Counted from the stretch's first letter, positions 53,895 through 63,364 are shown. The stretch is DNA of 64,000 nt from Bacillota bacterium (GCA_023415655.1 JAEZKD010000207.1:1-64000), one strand, 5' to 3'. Notes: a model not told the origin generated them from the sequence alone. Made by a program: numbers and translations.

Positions 53895-55055
53895 ATGGGT
53901 ATATTCTCATTTCGTAAACGTAAATCTCGTGGTGAAGCTGGATTTGAACAAATGACGGTTGAGGAAGCATTGAAAAAATATGCAAGCTCAAGTGAAGATT
54001 CGAAGGAAGATATTCTTGCTCTTGCAAGGGAGAATTGCGATCAGATTGCAGAGGTACGGCGTCAATTAGAAGAGGCTAAGACGGAGTATGATGCAGTTAC
54101 TTCTTATCTCTCCGATATTCAAAGAATCGAGCAAATCCCAGCAGAAAGTAGAGAAACGATTGATGATGCTGCAGAGCAGATTCTGAAAATGGAAGTAGAA
54201 CAAAAGAAGATGAAGGATCAAAATAGATCCATTTCAGACTTACAATATCATAATATGGCACAATTTGAAGAGGACATTGAACGAGAACTGCCAAGACTTA
54301 GGGAGCAGGAGGCATATCAATTAATAATAAAAGAGGATCTTCGACAGCTAGAAGGCGAAAAGGGTGTACAAACATATGAGATTCAACGTGCCATCGCAAA
54401 AAGAGAATTCTTAAAGAGGCTAGCCATTGGATGTCTGGTTCTTATCTTTGGTATCTTTGTGATGTTACTTCTATTACAAAATGCAACAAAAGCAGATCTT
54501 ATACTACCGTTTTTCTTAACCGGTATATTTTCTCTTGGTCTTACTTTTTATATTGTGTGGGCACAGCGCCAGAGTATCGTCGCACAAAAAAAGGCGGAAG
54601 CAAAATTAAATCGGGCGATTGTCTTAATCAATAAAGTCAAGATTAAGTATGTAAATTGTACTGCAAGCATTGATTACGCCTATGAGAAATATCATGTTAA
54701 GGGATACCAGGATCTAAATTATCAGTTTCAAGAATATAAGAAGATGAAGCTTCGGATGGATCAAATAGAGAAAAGCAATGAAAGAGCGAAATATTATCAA
54801 GGAGTTCTAATCAAGGAGCTTCGTAAGTTTGAGATTGAGGATGCAGAAAGCTGGTGTTATCAAGCAGAAGCCTTACTGGATAAAAAGGAAATGGTGGAGG
54901 TGCGCCATCGCTTAAATGTGCGCCGACAAAAGCTTCGTGAACGAGTGGATTACAATACGAATCAGCTGGATATAGTAATGAACGCTCTGATGAGTCTTAG
55001 AAGTAGACATCCAGAATATGAAGAAGAAATTCGAAGATATATGATCTCGTATTAA
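53895..55055 (+). CDS. Coiled-coil protein with two central membrane helices, end of the four-gene operon
   Basis: A 386-residue protein. Residues 1-20 are basic. About 20-170 form coiled coil (DQIAEVRRQLEEAKTEYDAVTSYL, ILKMEVEQKKMKDQNRSISDL). Two close hydrophobic helices follow (LAIGCLVLIFGIFVMLLLLQ and LILPFFLTGIFSLGLTFYIVW, about 175-225), and about 226-386 is coiled coil again. Both ends would therefore lie in the cytoplasm, with a hairpin in the membrane. That topology suits a membrane dock for the cytosolic operon partners. No family is recognised. The gene starts 17 bp after the TPR-like gene, and a strong terminator follows. Confidence 0.75.
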   Translation: MGIFSFRKRKSRGEAGFEQMTVEEALKKYASSSEDSKEDILALARENCDQIAEVRRQLEEAKTEYDAVTSYLSDIQRIEQIPAESRETIDDAAEQILKMEVEQKKMKDQNRSISDLQYHNMAQFEEDIERELPRLREQEAYQLIIKEDLRQLEGEKGVQTYEIQRAIAKREFLKRLAIGCLVLIFGIFVMLLLLQNATKADLILPFFLTGIFSLGLTFYIVWAQRQSIVAQKKAEAKLNRAIVLINKVKIKYVNCTASIDYAYEKYHVKGYQDLNYQFQEYKKMKLRMDQIEKSNERAKYYQGVLIKELRKFEIEDAESWCYQAEALLDKKEMVEVRHRLNVRRQKLRERVDYNTNQLDIVMNALMSLRSRHPEYEEEIRRYMISY

Positions 55056-55063
55056 GATAGGAA

Positions 55064-55102
55064 AAGACTGTCGCGTCAAAATGACACGGCAGTCTTTTTT
55101 AG
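55064..55102 (+). terminator. Terminator of the four-gene operon
   Basis: AAGACTGTCGCGTCA pairs with TGACACGGCAGTCTT, with two mismatches and a 3-nt loop, followed by T6. Confidence 0.88.
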
Positions 55103-55128
55103 TTTATGCTTTTGGTAGAAAGATGATC

Positions 55129-56007
55129 TTATCTTCTTCTTGGCATTGTATTATTGACATTCCCATTCATAGTACCTTGGTTAGTCATAGTAGGATTCAT
55201 CATATTTCCAGTCGTAGGACGTCCATTCGTTGTAGTATTATTCATAGATGTATTATTCATAGATGTATTATTCATTGAAGTATTATTTTGTAAGCTATCA
55301 TTCATCATGTTTTTATTACTCATAGTGGGTGAATTCATGAGGTTACTATTTGGTGAGGCTTCATTACTGCTTGGTAAATTCTTGTAGCACCAGAACCAGT
55401 CTTTGCATTCAAGACCTTGTGCAGTAGGATTGCTATCACGAGCTACTAATTCTTCGTATGTTTTTGGTGGAGGAACCATTACTGGGTCACCAGGTTGCCA
55501 GCAGGCTGGGGTAACAACGCCATACTTATCCGTTGTTTGCAACGCAGTTAAGAGACGAAGTATCTCTTTGATGCATCGTCCATTGGTTAATGGATAGATT
55601 AAGATGGCGCGAATTTTCTGATTTGGATCAATGAAGTATACATTCCGAACCGTTTCTGTAGAGCTAACATCATTAGCAATCATTCCATATAATCTAGCAA
55701 CATCCCCAGAGCGATCTGCTACAATTGGAAATTGAATTTGAACACCAGTGATGAGAAAAATCTCATTTACCCATGCTAGATGGGATGGATTGCTATCAAT
55801 GCTTAAACCCAGTAATTTGGTATTTAGTTTGGTGAAATCATCGTAATGATTCGAAAATGCTAGGAATTCCGTGGTGCAAACAGGAGTAAAGTCCCCTGGA
55901 TGAGAAAAGAAGACAACCCAGCTTCCTTTGTAATCCGACATACGGATGGGACCAAAAGTGGTCGTTGCTGTAAAGTCAGGAGCAGTCATACCTATGGAAA
56001 CAGCCAT
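55129..56007 (-). CDS. Prx6-type peroxiredoxin with an Asn/Met/Thr-rich C-terminal tail
   Basis: A thiol peroxidase reducing peroxides. The start is set at MAVSIGMTAPDF, with GAGG about nine bases upstream, giving 292 residues. The catalytic PGDFTPVC (37-44) holds peroxidatic Cys44. The C-terminal domain contains CWQPGDPVMVPPPKTYEE and then CKDWFWC, two Cys placed like the resolving cysteines of archaeal 2-Cys Prx6 enzymes. After about residue 215 comes an unusual ~75-residue low-complexity tail with NNTSM repeats ending PRRR, coded by a 15-bp DNA repeat. The tail is not part of normal peroxiredoxins. No reductase gene is adjacent. Confidence 0.9.
   Translation of the reverse strand: MAVSIGMTAPDFTATTTFGPIRMSDYKGSWVVFFSHPGDFTPVCTTEFLAFSNHYDDFTKLNTKLLGLSIDSNPSHLAWVNEIFLITGVQIQFPIVADRSGDVARLYGMIANDVSSTETVRNVYFIDPNQKIRAILIYPLTNGRCIKEILRLLTALQTTDKYGVVTPACWQPGDPVMVPPPKTYEELVARDSNPTAQGLECKDWFWCYKNLPSSNEASPNSNLMNSPTMSNKNMMNDSLQNNTSMNNTSMNNTSMNNTTTNGRPTTGNMMNPTMTNQGTMNGNVNNTMPRRR
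55237..55291. repeat. 15-bp in-frame tandem repeat in the peroxiredoxin tail
   Basis: Units TATTATTCATAGATG (twice), TATTATTCATTGAAG and a degenerate TATTATTTTG copy encode NNTSM repeats on the minus strand. Confidence 0.85.
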
Positions 56008-56107
56008 GGTGAAAAACCTCAAAAAATCTTTTGTTAGAGTATATGAAGTATTGGTTGTCAGATATTCACCATAGCTTTTTTGTTTCTATCAATAAGAGGA
56101 TCGTAGT

Positions 56108-56431
56108 TTAATCTTCATCCTTTTTAAAAGTACTACATTCCGTATGCTCTGATGTTCTTGCACCAACACCAGACATATCAATGCTTTCAGCGTGGCATTT
56201 ACAGTCACCATTATATGCACATTCTTGAGCGGAACAGTTGATGAAGGTTTCTGGTTTCGCATTGTGAGTAGCAGAGGAATTAGTAGCACCTTCACTTTGT
56301 TCACGGAAGGAAGAGCAACAAGTATTCGCCGAAGTTTGCGCTTTTTCACCATCGACTTGAATCTCATCCAGTCCACACAAATGATCACAATTGTGGGTGC
56401 AGTTTTCTACACTACATTTTAAGCTCGTCAT
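56108..56431 (-). CDS. DUF1540 protein with two Cys-rich domains
   Basis: A 107-residue protein with two copies of a DUF1540-type module: CSVENCTHNCDHLCGLDEI (about 6-24) with CCSSF, and CSAQECAYNGDCKCHAESI (about 66-84) with ECSTF. Each supplies five or six Cys and probably binds a metal such as zinc. The domain is common in spore-formers and its role is not known. The linker is polar (EGATNSSATHNAKPE). AGGAGACTAT precedes the ATG on the minus strand. It lies divergent from splB. Confidence 0.88.
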   Translation of the reverse strand: MTSLKCSVENCTHNCDHLCGLDEIQVDGEKAQTSANTCCSSFREQSEGATNSSATHNAKPETFINCSAQECAYNGDCKCHAESIDMSGVGARTSEHTECSTFKKDED

Positions 56432-56473
56432 AATATAGTCTCCTTATATTTGTAATATTCTAGATTCAGTTTT

Positions 56474-56487
56474 CAAACTATAGTTTG
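56474..56487. promoter_or_regulatory. 14-bp perfect palindrome between the DUF1540 gene and splB
   Basis: CAAACTATAGTTTG lies 43 bp upstream of the DUF1540 start and 154 bp upstream of splB. It has the symmetry of a dimeric repressor site. No regulator is identified. Confidence 0.35.
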
Positions 56488-56640
56488 TGTGGAGTAAGAT
56501 GAAATATACAACGAGATTCTTATTATCAAAAAAGAGAAAGGAATTGGCTCAAAATTCATGGAATGAAACGTTTGTTTTGACAAAGAATATTAGAACAATC
56601 AATTATTTTGATATTATATGTGATATGAATGAGGTGGACA

Positions 56641-57663
56641 ATGTTTTTACCAGAACGAATCATTTTTGAAAAAGGAGCTAGAGAATATCAACTTGGGGAA
56701 GAGCTATACCAGAGGTTTATCGTAAATCCCAAGGTAGAAGTGATTGAAGTTGTATCAAATCGAGTGAAGTCAGCGATTCCTGGGGAAAATCTCGCAAGTA
56801 TGTATCGAGAAGGGAAAAAAACCTTAGTGGTTGGATGTAAAAAAAGTATGAAATTTCAAACCTGCAAACCATCTGCTCATTATCAACTTCCATTGGTGAG
56901 TGGTTGTATGGGACAATGCGAATATTGTTATCTAAACACTCAATTGGGTGACAAACCATATATTAAGGTTCACGTCAATGTAGATGAGATTATAGATCAG
57001 GCAATGAGATATACACAGGAGAGAGCACCACATATTACAATCTTTGAAGGAGCTGCGACTTCTGATCCACTCCCAGTGGAACCCTATACCCATTCCTTGC
57101 GTAAATGCATTGAATTCTTTGGAAAGGAAGAACTCACTCGATTTCGATTCGTCTCAAAATATACGGACGTCGATAGCTTATTGGATGCAAAGCATAATGG
57201 ACATACAGAGATTCGATTTAGTCTCAATACGCAAAGAATCATCTCAACCTATGAGCACCATACTGCTTCAGCGAGTAAGAGAATCGAAGCTGCAGCTAAG
57301 GTAAGCTTAGCTGGATATCCTATTGGATTCATTATTGCACCAGTCTTCTTATATGAGAAGTGGCAGGAGGAATATGATGAGTTGCTACAAAACCTTCGGC
57401 AGTCATTAGCAAGGCCTACTGAGGGTAAGTTGCTTTTTGAGGTTATCTCACATCGCTATACGTTACGAGCAAAGGATCGAATTCTTCAGGTATTTCCTGA
57501 AACAGAGCTACCAATGAAGGAGGAAGAGAGAGTCTTTCAGTATGGACAGTTTGGATATGGGAAATACAAATATTCCAAAGAACAACTCAAAGAAATGCAA
57601 GAATTTTTTCAACAACGCCTTGCATCGTATTTTCCAACAGCAACAATTAAGTATATCATTTAA
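56641..57663 (+). CDS. splB: Spore photoproduct lyase
   Basis: A radical SAM enzyme that repairs the spore photoproduct (a thymine dimer) in DNA during germination. The ATG at 56641 (MFLPERIIF) follows GAGGTGG and gives 340 residues. The cluster motif CMGQCEYC holds Cys89, Cys93 and Cys96, followed by Tyr97. The motif that in Bacillus carries the hydrogen-donor Cys141 reads FEGAATSDPL here, with Ala in place of Cys. An extra Cys75 in QTCKPSAHYQLPL lies just before the cluster and may substitute, as proposed for clostridial enzymes. The gene marks the organism as a spore-former. Confidence 0.92.
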   Translation: MFLPERIIFEKGAREYQLGEELYQRFIVNPKVEVIEVVSNRVKSAIPGENLASMYREGKKTLVVGCKKSMKFQTCKPSAHYQLPLVSGCMGQCEYCYLNTQLGDKPYIKVHVNVDEIIDQAMRYTQERAPHITIFEGAATSDPLPVEPYTHSLRKCIEFFGKEELTRFRFVSKYTDVDSLLDAKHNGHTEIRFSLNTQRIISTYEHHTASASKRIEAAAKVSLAGYPIGFIIAPVFLYEKWQEEYDELLQNLRQSLARPTEGKLLFEVISHRYTLRAKDRILQVFPETELPMKEEERVFQYGQFGYGKYKYSKEQLKEMQEFFQQRLASYFPTATIKYII

Positions 57664-57744
57664 ATAATCCTTTTGATTCGATTCTTTTTCTGATACAATT
57701 AGAGTGTAATATATGGAAAAAGCAAACGAAAGGATGGAAAGCTT

Positions 57745-58464
57745 ATGAAAATCACCTATATATTTCATAGTTCGTTTTGTGTCGAGCTAGAACAATGTAT
57801 CTTATTATTTGACTACTTCAAAGGTACCATACCACAATTTCCTTCCGAGAAAAAAATATATGTCTTCGTTAGTCATAAACATTACGACCATTTTGATCGG
57901 GCCATTTTTACCTTGGCTTCTCAATATCCAAACATTCAATTTATCTTATCCAATGATCTTAAGATGAATGAAAAATACCTTGAACGTATGGAGATACCAG
58001 AAGTGGCTTGGGATAAAATTATATATGTAAAAAAGAATGATATCATAGAATTTGGCGAAGATTTTAAGGTTGAAACATTACGGTCAACGGATGAGGGGGT
58101 TGCTTTTATTGTAACAACGCAAGGAAAGGTAATCTATCATGCAGGTGATCTTAATTGGTGGACTTGGAAGGGAGAAACCAAAGAGGAGTATGAAACGATG
58201 ACAAAGCAGTTTCAAGACGAGATTCACCGAATAGAAAATCGATATTTTGATGTGGCATTTCTTCCACTGGATCCACGTCAGGAAGAAAATTATTATCTTG
58301 GATTTGATTACTTTATGAAGCATACTAATACCCAAAAGGCAATTGCTATGCACTTTTGGGAGCAACCAGAGGTAATTGATAAAATCAAACAAGAACCGGA
58401 AGCAATTAGCTATCAAGAGAGAATTATTCCATTCAAAGAGGAAGGAGAAAGTTATGAAATTTAA
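57745..58464 (+). CDS. MBL-fold metallo-hydrolase
   Basis: A 239-residue metallo-beta-lactamase-fold protein with the metal motif HxHxDH in SHKHYDHFD (His44, His46, Asp48, His49), then YHAGDLNWW and the C-terminal AMHFWEQP histidine. It resembles the UlaG-like/UPF0173 branch more than beta-lactamases. The substrate is unknown. AAAGGATGG precedes the ATG. The end overlaps the VOC gene start by 11 bp, so the two are translated from one message. Confidence 0.87.
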   Translation: MKITYIFHSSFCVELEQCILLFDYFKGTIPQFPSEKKIYVFVSHKHYDHFDRAIFTLASQYPNIQFILSNDLKMNEKYLERMEIPEVAWDKIIYVKKNDIIEFGEDFKVETLRSTDEGVAFIVTTQGKVIYHAGDLNWWTWKGETKEEYETMTKQFQDEIHRIENRYFDVAFLPLDPRQEENYYLGFDYFMKHTNTQKAIAMHFWEQPEVIDKIKQEPEAISYQERIIPFKEEGESYEI

Positions 58465-58819
58465 ATTTGCTCACAATAATTTAAATGTATTAGATATTAC
58501 GAAGTCCTTGGCTTTCTATAAAGAAGCTTTGGGCCTTAAGGAGGTAAGACGACATGAAACAGAAGGCTTTATCTTAGTATATTTAGGGGATGAGGTAACA
58601 CCTCACCAGTTAGAGTTAACCTATCTTAAGGATCGTACGGAGCCTTATCAACTTGGGGAAAATGAATTTCATTTAGCCTTTGTAGTTGATGATTATGAAG
58701 CTGCATTAAAGAAGCACAAAGATATGAATTGTGTCATTTATGAAAATGAAGGGATGGGCATTTACTTTATTGTAGATCCAGATGGATATTGGCTTGAGGT
58801 TATACCGTCAAGAGCATAA
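58454..58819 (+). CDS. VOC superfamily protein, glyoxalase I-like
   Basis: A 121-residue vicinal-oxygen-chelate protein. The ATG at 58454 follows GAAGGAG and begins MKFKFAHNNLNVLDITKSLAFYKEALGL, the typical first half-site. Metal ligands are likely His8, Glu54 in HQLELTYL, His75 in EFHLAF, and the Glu in YWLEVIP. The arrangement resembles lactoylglutathione lyase (GloA), which detoxifies methylglyoxal, but clostridia lack glutathione in most cases, so the actual substrate is uncertain. It overlaps the MBL-fold gene. Confidence 0.85.
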   Translation: MKFKFAHNNLNVLDITKSLAFYKEALGLKEVRRHETEGFILVYLGDEVTPHQLELTYLKDRTEPYQLGENEFHLAFVVDDYEAALKKHKDMNCVIYENEGMGIYFIVDPDGYWLEVIPSRA

Positions 58820-58827
58820 GAAACCCC

Positions 58828-58856
58828 TTGACAAACAAAGAATTTGCACATATGAT
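58828..58856 (+). promoter_or_regulatory. Promoter of the T-box/valS unit
   Basis: TTGACA (58828-58833), 17-bp spacer, TATGAT (58851-58856). Confidence 0.75.
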
Positions 58857-58874
58857 TATAGCATAATACAGTAA

Positions 58875-59130
58875 ATTGCTAGGATGAAGAGGATTACATA
58901 AGTGGCCATATCAGAGAGAGTATCCCTAGGCTGAAAGGATATTTTATGAAGTGCTTATGGAAGGTAGCTTCGGAGCAGTATTTCTGAACCATTGTAAGAT
59001 GTAAGTAGGAGATGCCGGGAAGTCCCGTTATAGACAAGTATCTTGCTAGAGATACGACGAGGTGACAAAAAGTCACAAATTAAGGTGGTACCACGGTTCT
59101 TCGTCCTTTGCGACGAAGAACCTTTTTTTG
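58875..59130 (+). promoter_or_regulatory. T-box riboswitch controlling valS, predicted GUA (Val) specifier
   Basis: The leader carries the conserved T-box AAGGTGGTACCACG (59082-59095) followed by the terminator GGTTCTTCGTC/GACGAAGAACC and T7 (59095-59129). Stem I features include AGAGAG and CTGAAAGG upstream, and the predicted specifier GUA (59001-59003), just before AGUAGG, reads a valine codon. Uncharged tRNA(Val) would pair with it and with the T-box, stabilising the antiterminator. Confidence 0.93.
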
Positions 59131-59164
59131 TAGCATCTTAGGTGTGATACTGAAAGGAGTTTAT

Positions 59165-61843
59165 ATGCAGAAAGAACTAGCCAAAACCTATGATCCTAAG
59201 GACATAGAGGGAAGATTGTATGAGAAATGGTTGAATAAGAAGTATTTCCATGCAGAAGTTGATAAGAACAAAAAACCATTTACGATTGTGATTCCACCAC
59301 CAAATATTACAGGTCAGCTTCACATGGGGCATGCACTTGATAATACAATGCAGGATATCTTAATTCGTTATAAAAGAATGCAAGGATATAATGCTCTTTG
59401 GCAGCCAGGTACGGACCATGCTTCCATTGCAACGGAAGTTAAGATTATCGAAGCCTTAAAGAAAGAGGGCATTGATAAGGATCAGCTTGGAAGAGAAGGT
59501 TTCCTTGAAAGAGCTTGGGAATGGAAAAAAGAATATGGTGGAAGAATCATTGACCAATTAAAGAAATTAGGTTCCTCTTGTGATTGGGATAGAGAGCGCT
59601 TTACAATGGATGAGGGCTGTTCGAAGGCAGTGGAAGAGGTATTTATCAAGTTATATGAAAAAGGATGGATTTATAAAGGTTCTCGTATCATTAACTGGTG
59701 TCCGGTATGTCGTACTTCGATATCCGATGCAGAAGTAGAATACCAGGATCAAGCTGGACACTTCTGGCATATGAAGTATCCAGTGGTTGGTACGGATGAA
59801 TTCCTAACCTTTGCAACTACTCGTCCAGAGACTATGCTCGGTGATACTGCTGTAGCGGTAAATCCTGAAGATGAAAGATATACTCATCTAATTGGAAAAA
59901 CAGTGAAGGTTCCTTTTGTAGAACGTGAAATTCCAATTATCGCTGATGCATATGTAGAAAAGGATTTTGGAACTGGTGTAGTTAAGATTACTCCTGCACA
60001 TGATCCAAATGACTTTGAAGTTGGTAAGCGTCATAACCTTCCTGAGATTAATATTATGAACGATGATGCAACAATCAATGCCAACGGTGGCAAGTTTGTT
60101 GGAATGAATCGTTATGAAGCTAGAAAGCAAATCGTTAAAGAAATGGATGAGATGGGTCTATTGGTAAAAATAGAAGATCATTCTCATAACGTTGGTACTC
60201 ATGACCGTTGTAAAGAAACCATTGAGCCATTGATCAAACAGCAGTGGTTTGTAAAGATGGATGAGTTAATAAAACCAGCAGTAGAAGCAATCAAGAACAA
60301 AGAGATTGAGTTAGTTCCTGAACGTATGGAAAAAACTTATTTTAACTGGACTGACAACATTCGTGACTGGTGTATTAGCCGTCAGTTATGGTGGGGACAT
60401 CGTATCCCAGCTTACTACTGTGATAAATGTGGTGAGGTTGTTGTAAGTAAGACGGTACCAACCAAGTGTGCCTGCGGACATGAGCACTTTACACAAGATC
60501 CAGATACACTTGATACATGGTTTAGTTCTGCTTTATGGCCATTCTCAACACTTGGCTGGCCAGAAATGACAGAGGATTTAAAGTACTTCTATCCAACCGA
60601 TGTTTTAGTTACTGGTTATGATATTATCTTCTTCTGGGTTATCCGTATGATTTTCTCAGGCTATGAACAAATGGGAGAAAAACCATTTAAGACAGTATTG
60701 TTCCATGGCTTGGTTCGTGATTCCCAGGGTAGAAAGATGAGTAAATCACTAGGCAATGGAATTGATCCATTAGAAATTATAGATCAGTATGGTGCAGATG
60801 CACTTCGCTTTATGCTTGTTACCGGTAATTCCATTGGTAATGATATGCGTTTCTATATCGAACGTGTAGAAGCAGCTAGAAACTTTGCGAATAAAGTATG
60901 GAATGCTTCCCGTTTCATTATGATGAACATGCAGCAGATGGAAGAAGCAGGTATGGATTCTAAGGTAACCAAAGTTGATCCTGCAACATTAACAGATGCA
61001 GATAAATGGATATTATCGAAAGCGAATGCTTTATCAAAAGAGGTAACTGATACGTTAGATAAATTTGATTTGGGTATTGCAGCACAAAAAATTTACGATT
61101 TCATCTGGGAAGAATTCTGTGATTGGTATATTGAAATGGTAAAACCTAGATTATATGGTGATGACAAAGAAACAAAGATAGCAGCAATCTATACCTTACG
61201 TACGGTATTATCAACTGCGTTAAAACTTCTACACCCATACATGCCATTCGTAACCGAAGAAATTTTCTGTACGTTAAAGGAGATGGAAGGTTCCATTGAT
61301 AACGATGAATCCATTATGATCTCACAATGGCCAAAGTATGATGAAAGCTTTCACTTTGCAAAGGAAGAAGAAGCTGTTGAGTTGATTAAAGAAGCTGTAA
61401 AGGGAATCCGTAATGCACGTTCAGAAATGAATGTTCCACCAAGTAGAAAAGCAACGGTATTCGTTGTATCAGAAGATAGCGCAGCACGTGATATCTTTGA
61501 AAATAGTAAAGTTTTCTTTGCTGCATTAGGATATGCAAGTGAGGTTAACATTCAAAGTGATAAGAGTGGAATTGATGCGGATGCCGTATCGGTTGCAACC
61601 TCCCGCGCGACGATCTACATTCCATTCGCGGACTTGGTTGATATTGAGAAGGAAATAGAGCGTCTTAAGAAAGAACAAAGTCGCTTAGAGGGTGAATTAA
61701 AACGTGTGCAAGGCATGTTAAGTAATCCTAACTTTGTAAACAAAGCTCCAGAATCAAAGCTTGCTGAAGAAAGAGCGAAACTTGAGAAATATACAAGTAT
61801 GATGGCTCAGGTAACCGAACGTTTGGAACACTTTAGTAAGTAA
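59165..61843 (+). CDS. valS: Valyl-tRNA synthetase
   Basis: Charges tRNA(Val) with valine and edits misactivated threonine. The ATG at 59165 (MQKELAKTY) follows AAAGGAG and gives 892 residues. An upstream in-frame start lies inside the T-box terminator. The class I signatures HMGH (53-56) and KMSKS (524-528) are intact, as are the editing-domain block [15 protein letters not shown] and the C-terminal coiled-coil arm (about 815-890) that contacts tRNA. A cysteine cluster near 420-440 (CDKCGEVV...CACGHEH) suggests a zinc knuckle. A terminator follows. Confidence 0.97.
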   Translation: MQKELAKTYDPKDIEGRLYEKWLNKKYFHAEVDKNKKPFTIVIPPPNITGQLHMGHALDNTMQDILIRYKRMQGYNALWQPGTDHASIATEVKIIEALKKEGIDKDQLGREGFLERAWEWKKEYGGRIIDQLKKLGSSCDWDRERFTMDEGCSKAVEEVFIKLYEKGWIYKGSRIINWCPVCRTSISDAEVEYQDQAGHFWHMKYPVVGTDEFLTFATTRPETMLGDTAVAVNPEDERYTHLIGKTVKVPFVEREIPIIADAYVEKDFGTGVVKITPAHDPNDFEVGKRHNLPEINIMNDDATINANGGKFVGMNRYEARKQIVKEMDEMGLLVKIEDHSHNVGTHDRCKETIEPLIKQQWFVKMDELIKPAVEAIKNKEIELVPERMEKTYFNWTDNIRDWCISRQLWWGHRIPAYYCDKCGEVVVSKTVPTKCACGHEHFTQDPDTLDTWFSSALWPFSTLGWPEMTEDLKYFYPTDVLVTGYDIIFFWVIRMIFSGYEQMGEKPFKTVLFHGLVRDSQGRKMSKSLGNGIDPLEIIDQYGADALRFMLVTGNSIGNDMRFYIERVEAARNFANKVWNASRFIMMNMQQMEEAGMDSKVTKVDPATLTDADKWILSKANALSKEVTDTLDKFDLGIAAQKIYDFIWEEFCDWYIEMVKPRLYGDDKETKIAAIYTLRTVLSTALKLLHPYMPFVTEEIFCTLKEMEGSIDNDESIMISQWPKYDESFHFAKEEEAVELIKEAVKGIRNARSEMNVPPSRKATVFVVSEDSAARDIFENSKVFFAALGYASEVNIQSDKSGIDADAVSVATSRATIYIPFADLVDIEKEIERLKKEQSRLEGELKRVQGMLSNPNFVNKAPESKLAEERAKLEKYTSMMAQVTERLEHFSK

Positions 61844-61868
61844 TCAAATATAAAATAATACTTTCGTA

Positions 61869-61900
61869 AAGAAGAGGTGAAATACCCTCTTCTTTTTTCT
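61869..61900 (+). terminator. Terminator after valS
   Basis: AAGAAGAGG and CCTCTTCTT form a 9-bp stem around a 9-nt loop, ending in T6. Confidence 0.88.
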
Positions 61901-61981
61901 GCACTATTTATCCTTATAGCATTTTTTGTCGATATACAAATAGAGGCTTGTTGACAGCGCTGCGAAAGTGGAGGGTGCAAT

Positions 61982-63364
61982 ATGGAGGATTCAAAAGAGA
62001 ACATAAAAGTAGTTTCCATCACAGTAAAGAATCAAGGTATGGAAGCCTTTGCACTTGTTACACGAGGCGAAGGAATCACTATTACACGGGATGAGATAGT
62101 AAAAGAACTAGATGCACTACATATTAAGGCAGGAATCAGTGAAGAAGCCATAGAAAGCTTACTTACTGGAACAGAGTACTGTCAAACGGTTAGGATTGCT
62201 TATGGTCAAGAGGCAGTACCAGGACAAGATGGATATTTTGAATATTTTTTTGATCGATTCGTGGATAGCAAACCAAAGACCTTGGAAGATGGAACGATTG
62301 ATTATTGTACAATGACACGTATTATAGCAGTTAACAAAGGCGATAAGGTAATAGAATATCATCCGGCCGTAAAAGGAGTGGATGGCTTTGATATCTTTGG
62401 GAAGGTAATTAAGGCTGATCAAGGAAAGCAGCTTTCTCCAATCTCAGGGAAAGGATTTATCCTTTCAGAAAATAAAACAATTTATACAGCATCACTGACT
62501 GGTAGAATTGATTATCAAAATGATCGTCTAATTATCACCGATCTACTTGAAATAAAAGAGGATATTGATTATCTGCATGGTGATATATATTTTAACGGTG
62601 ACGTAATGATTCATGGCAACGTTATGCAAGGGATTATGATCAAAGTAGAGGGAAAGCTTACAATTCGAGGGCATGTTGAGGGAGCAACCATCGTCGCAGG
62701 CAAAGATATTGTCTTTGAGAGTGGGATGCAAGGTGCAGGTAAAGGTATCGTAATTAGCAATGGAAATATTAGTGGGAAGTTTTTTGAACAGGTAAAGATG
62801 AAAGCAGAAGGGGATATTACAGCAAATGCAATTATGAATTGCAGTATGGAAGCAGGTGGAAGTATCATTGTGGCTGGAAGAAGAGGAATTATCCTTGGTG
62901 GGGTGCTAAAGGCACTCAAAAGCATATCTGCAAGTACTGTTGGTAATATCAGTGAAATAAAGACGACTCTTCACGTTGGACTTACAGATAATATCTTTGT
63001 TCAAGTGAAAAATATAGAAGAAAAAATAGAACAAGGGAAGCAACGTATTGGTCAGATCAATACAGCACTTGTATTAATTGGCGAGCGTGAAGAGATTGGC
63101 GACCGAGTTAAGTTTGCCAATCAAAAGATGCAGTTACTAAAGAGTAGGAGTAATATTAACAAGGAGATCAATGCAATGGTTCAAGAAAAAGAAGGGCTTC
63201 TATTAAAATTCCAGCAATCAAGAGATGCAATGATAAGAGTTGACAAAATGATATATCCCAAAACTACAATTTGTGTGAATGGAGTTTCTAAGATTATTAC
63301 TGAGGAATTATATCGAGTTTCATTTACACAGGAGGAAAATGAGATACAAACTCACAATCTGTAG
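61982..63364 (+). CDS. FapA/DUF342 family protein
   Basis: A 460-residue cytosolic protein of the DUF342 family, also called FapA. After an N-terminal alpha/beta region (about 1-190), which includes the conserved VKGVDGFDIFGKVI, there is a beta-helix-like block (about 195-320) of repeats such as GDIYFNGDVMIHGNV, GKLTIRGHVEGATIVAGKDI and GSIIVAGRRGIILGGVLKA. A coiled coil follows (about 335-420). Some relatives affect flagellar assembly or cell-envelope localisation, but no flagellar genes are visible here and the role is open. GTGGAGGGTGCAAT precedes the ATG. Confidence 0.88.
   Translation: MEDSKENIKVVSITVKNQGMEAFALVTRGEGITITRDEIVKELDALHIKAGISEEAIESLLTGTEYCQTVRIAYGQEAVPGQDGYFEYFFDRFVDSKPKTLEDGTIDYCTMTRIIAVNKGDKVIEYHPAVKGVDGFDIFGKVIKADQGKQLSPISGKGFILSENKTIYTASLTGRIDYQNDRLIITDLLEIKEDIDYLHGDIYFNGDVMIHGNVMQGIMIKVEGKLTIRGHVEGATIVAGKDIVFESGMQGAGKGIVISNGNISGKFFEQVKMKAEGDITANAIMNCSMEAGGSIIVAGRRGIILGGVLKALKSISASTVGNISEIKTTLHVGLTDNIFVQVKNIEEKIEQGKQRIGQINTALVLIGEREEIGDRVKFANQKMQLLKSRSNINKEINAMVQEKEGLLLKFQQSRDAMIRVDKMIYPKTTICVNGVSKIITEELYRVSFTQEENEIQTHNL

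Noticed and set aside
61982..63364. Evidence for flagella from the FapA-like gene
   Set aside because: DUF342 proteins occur in non-flagellar contexts and no flagellar gene is present in the window.
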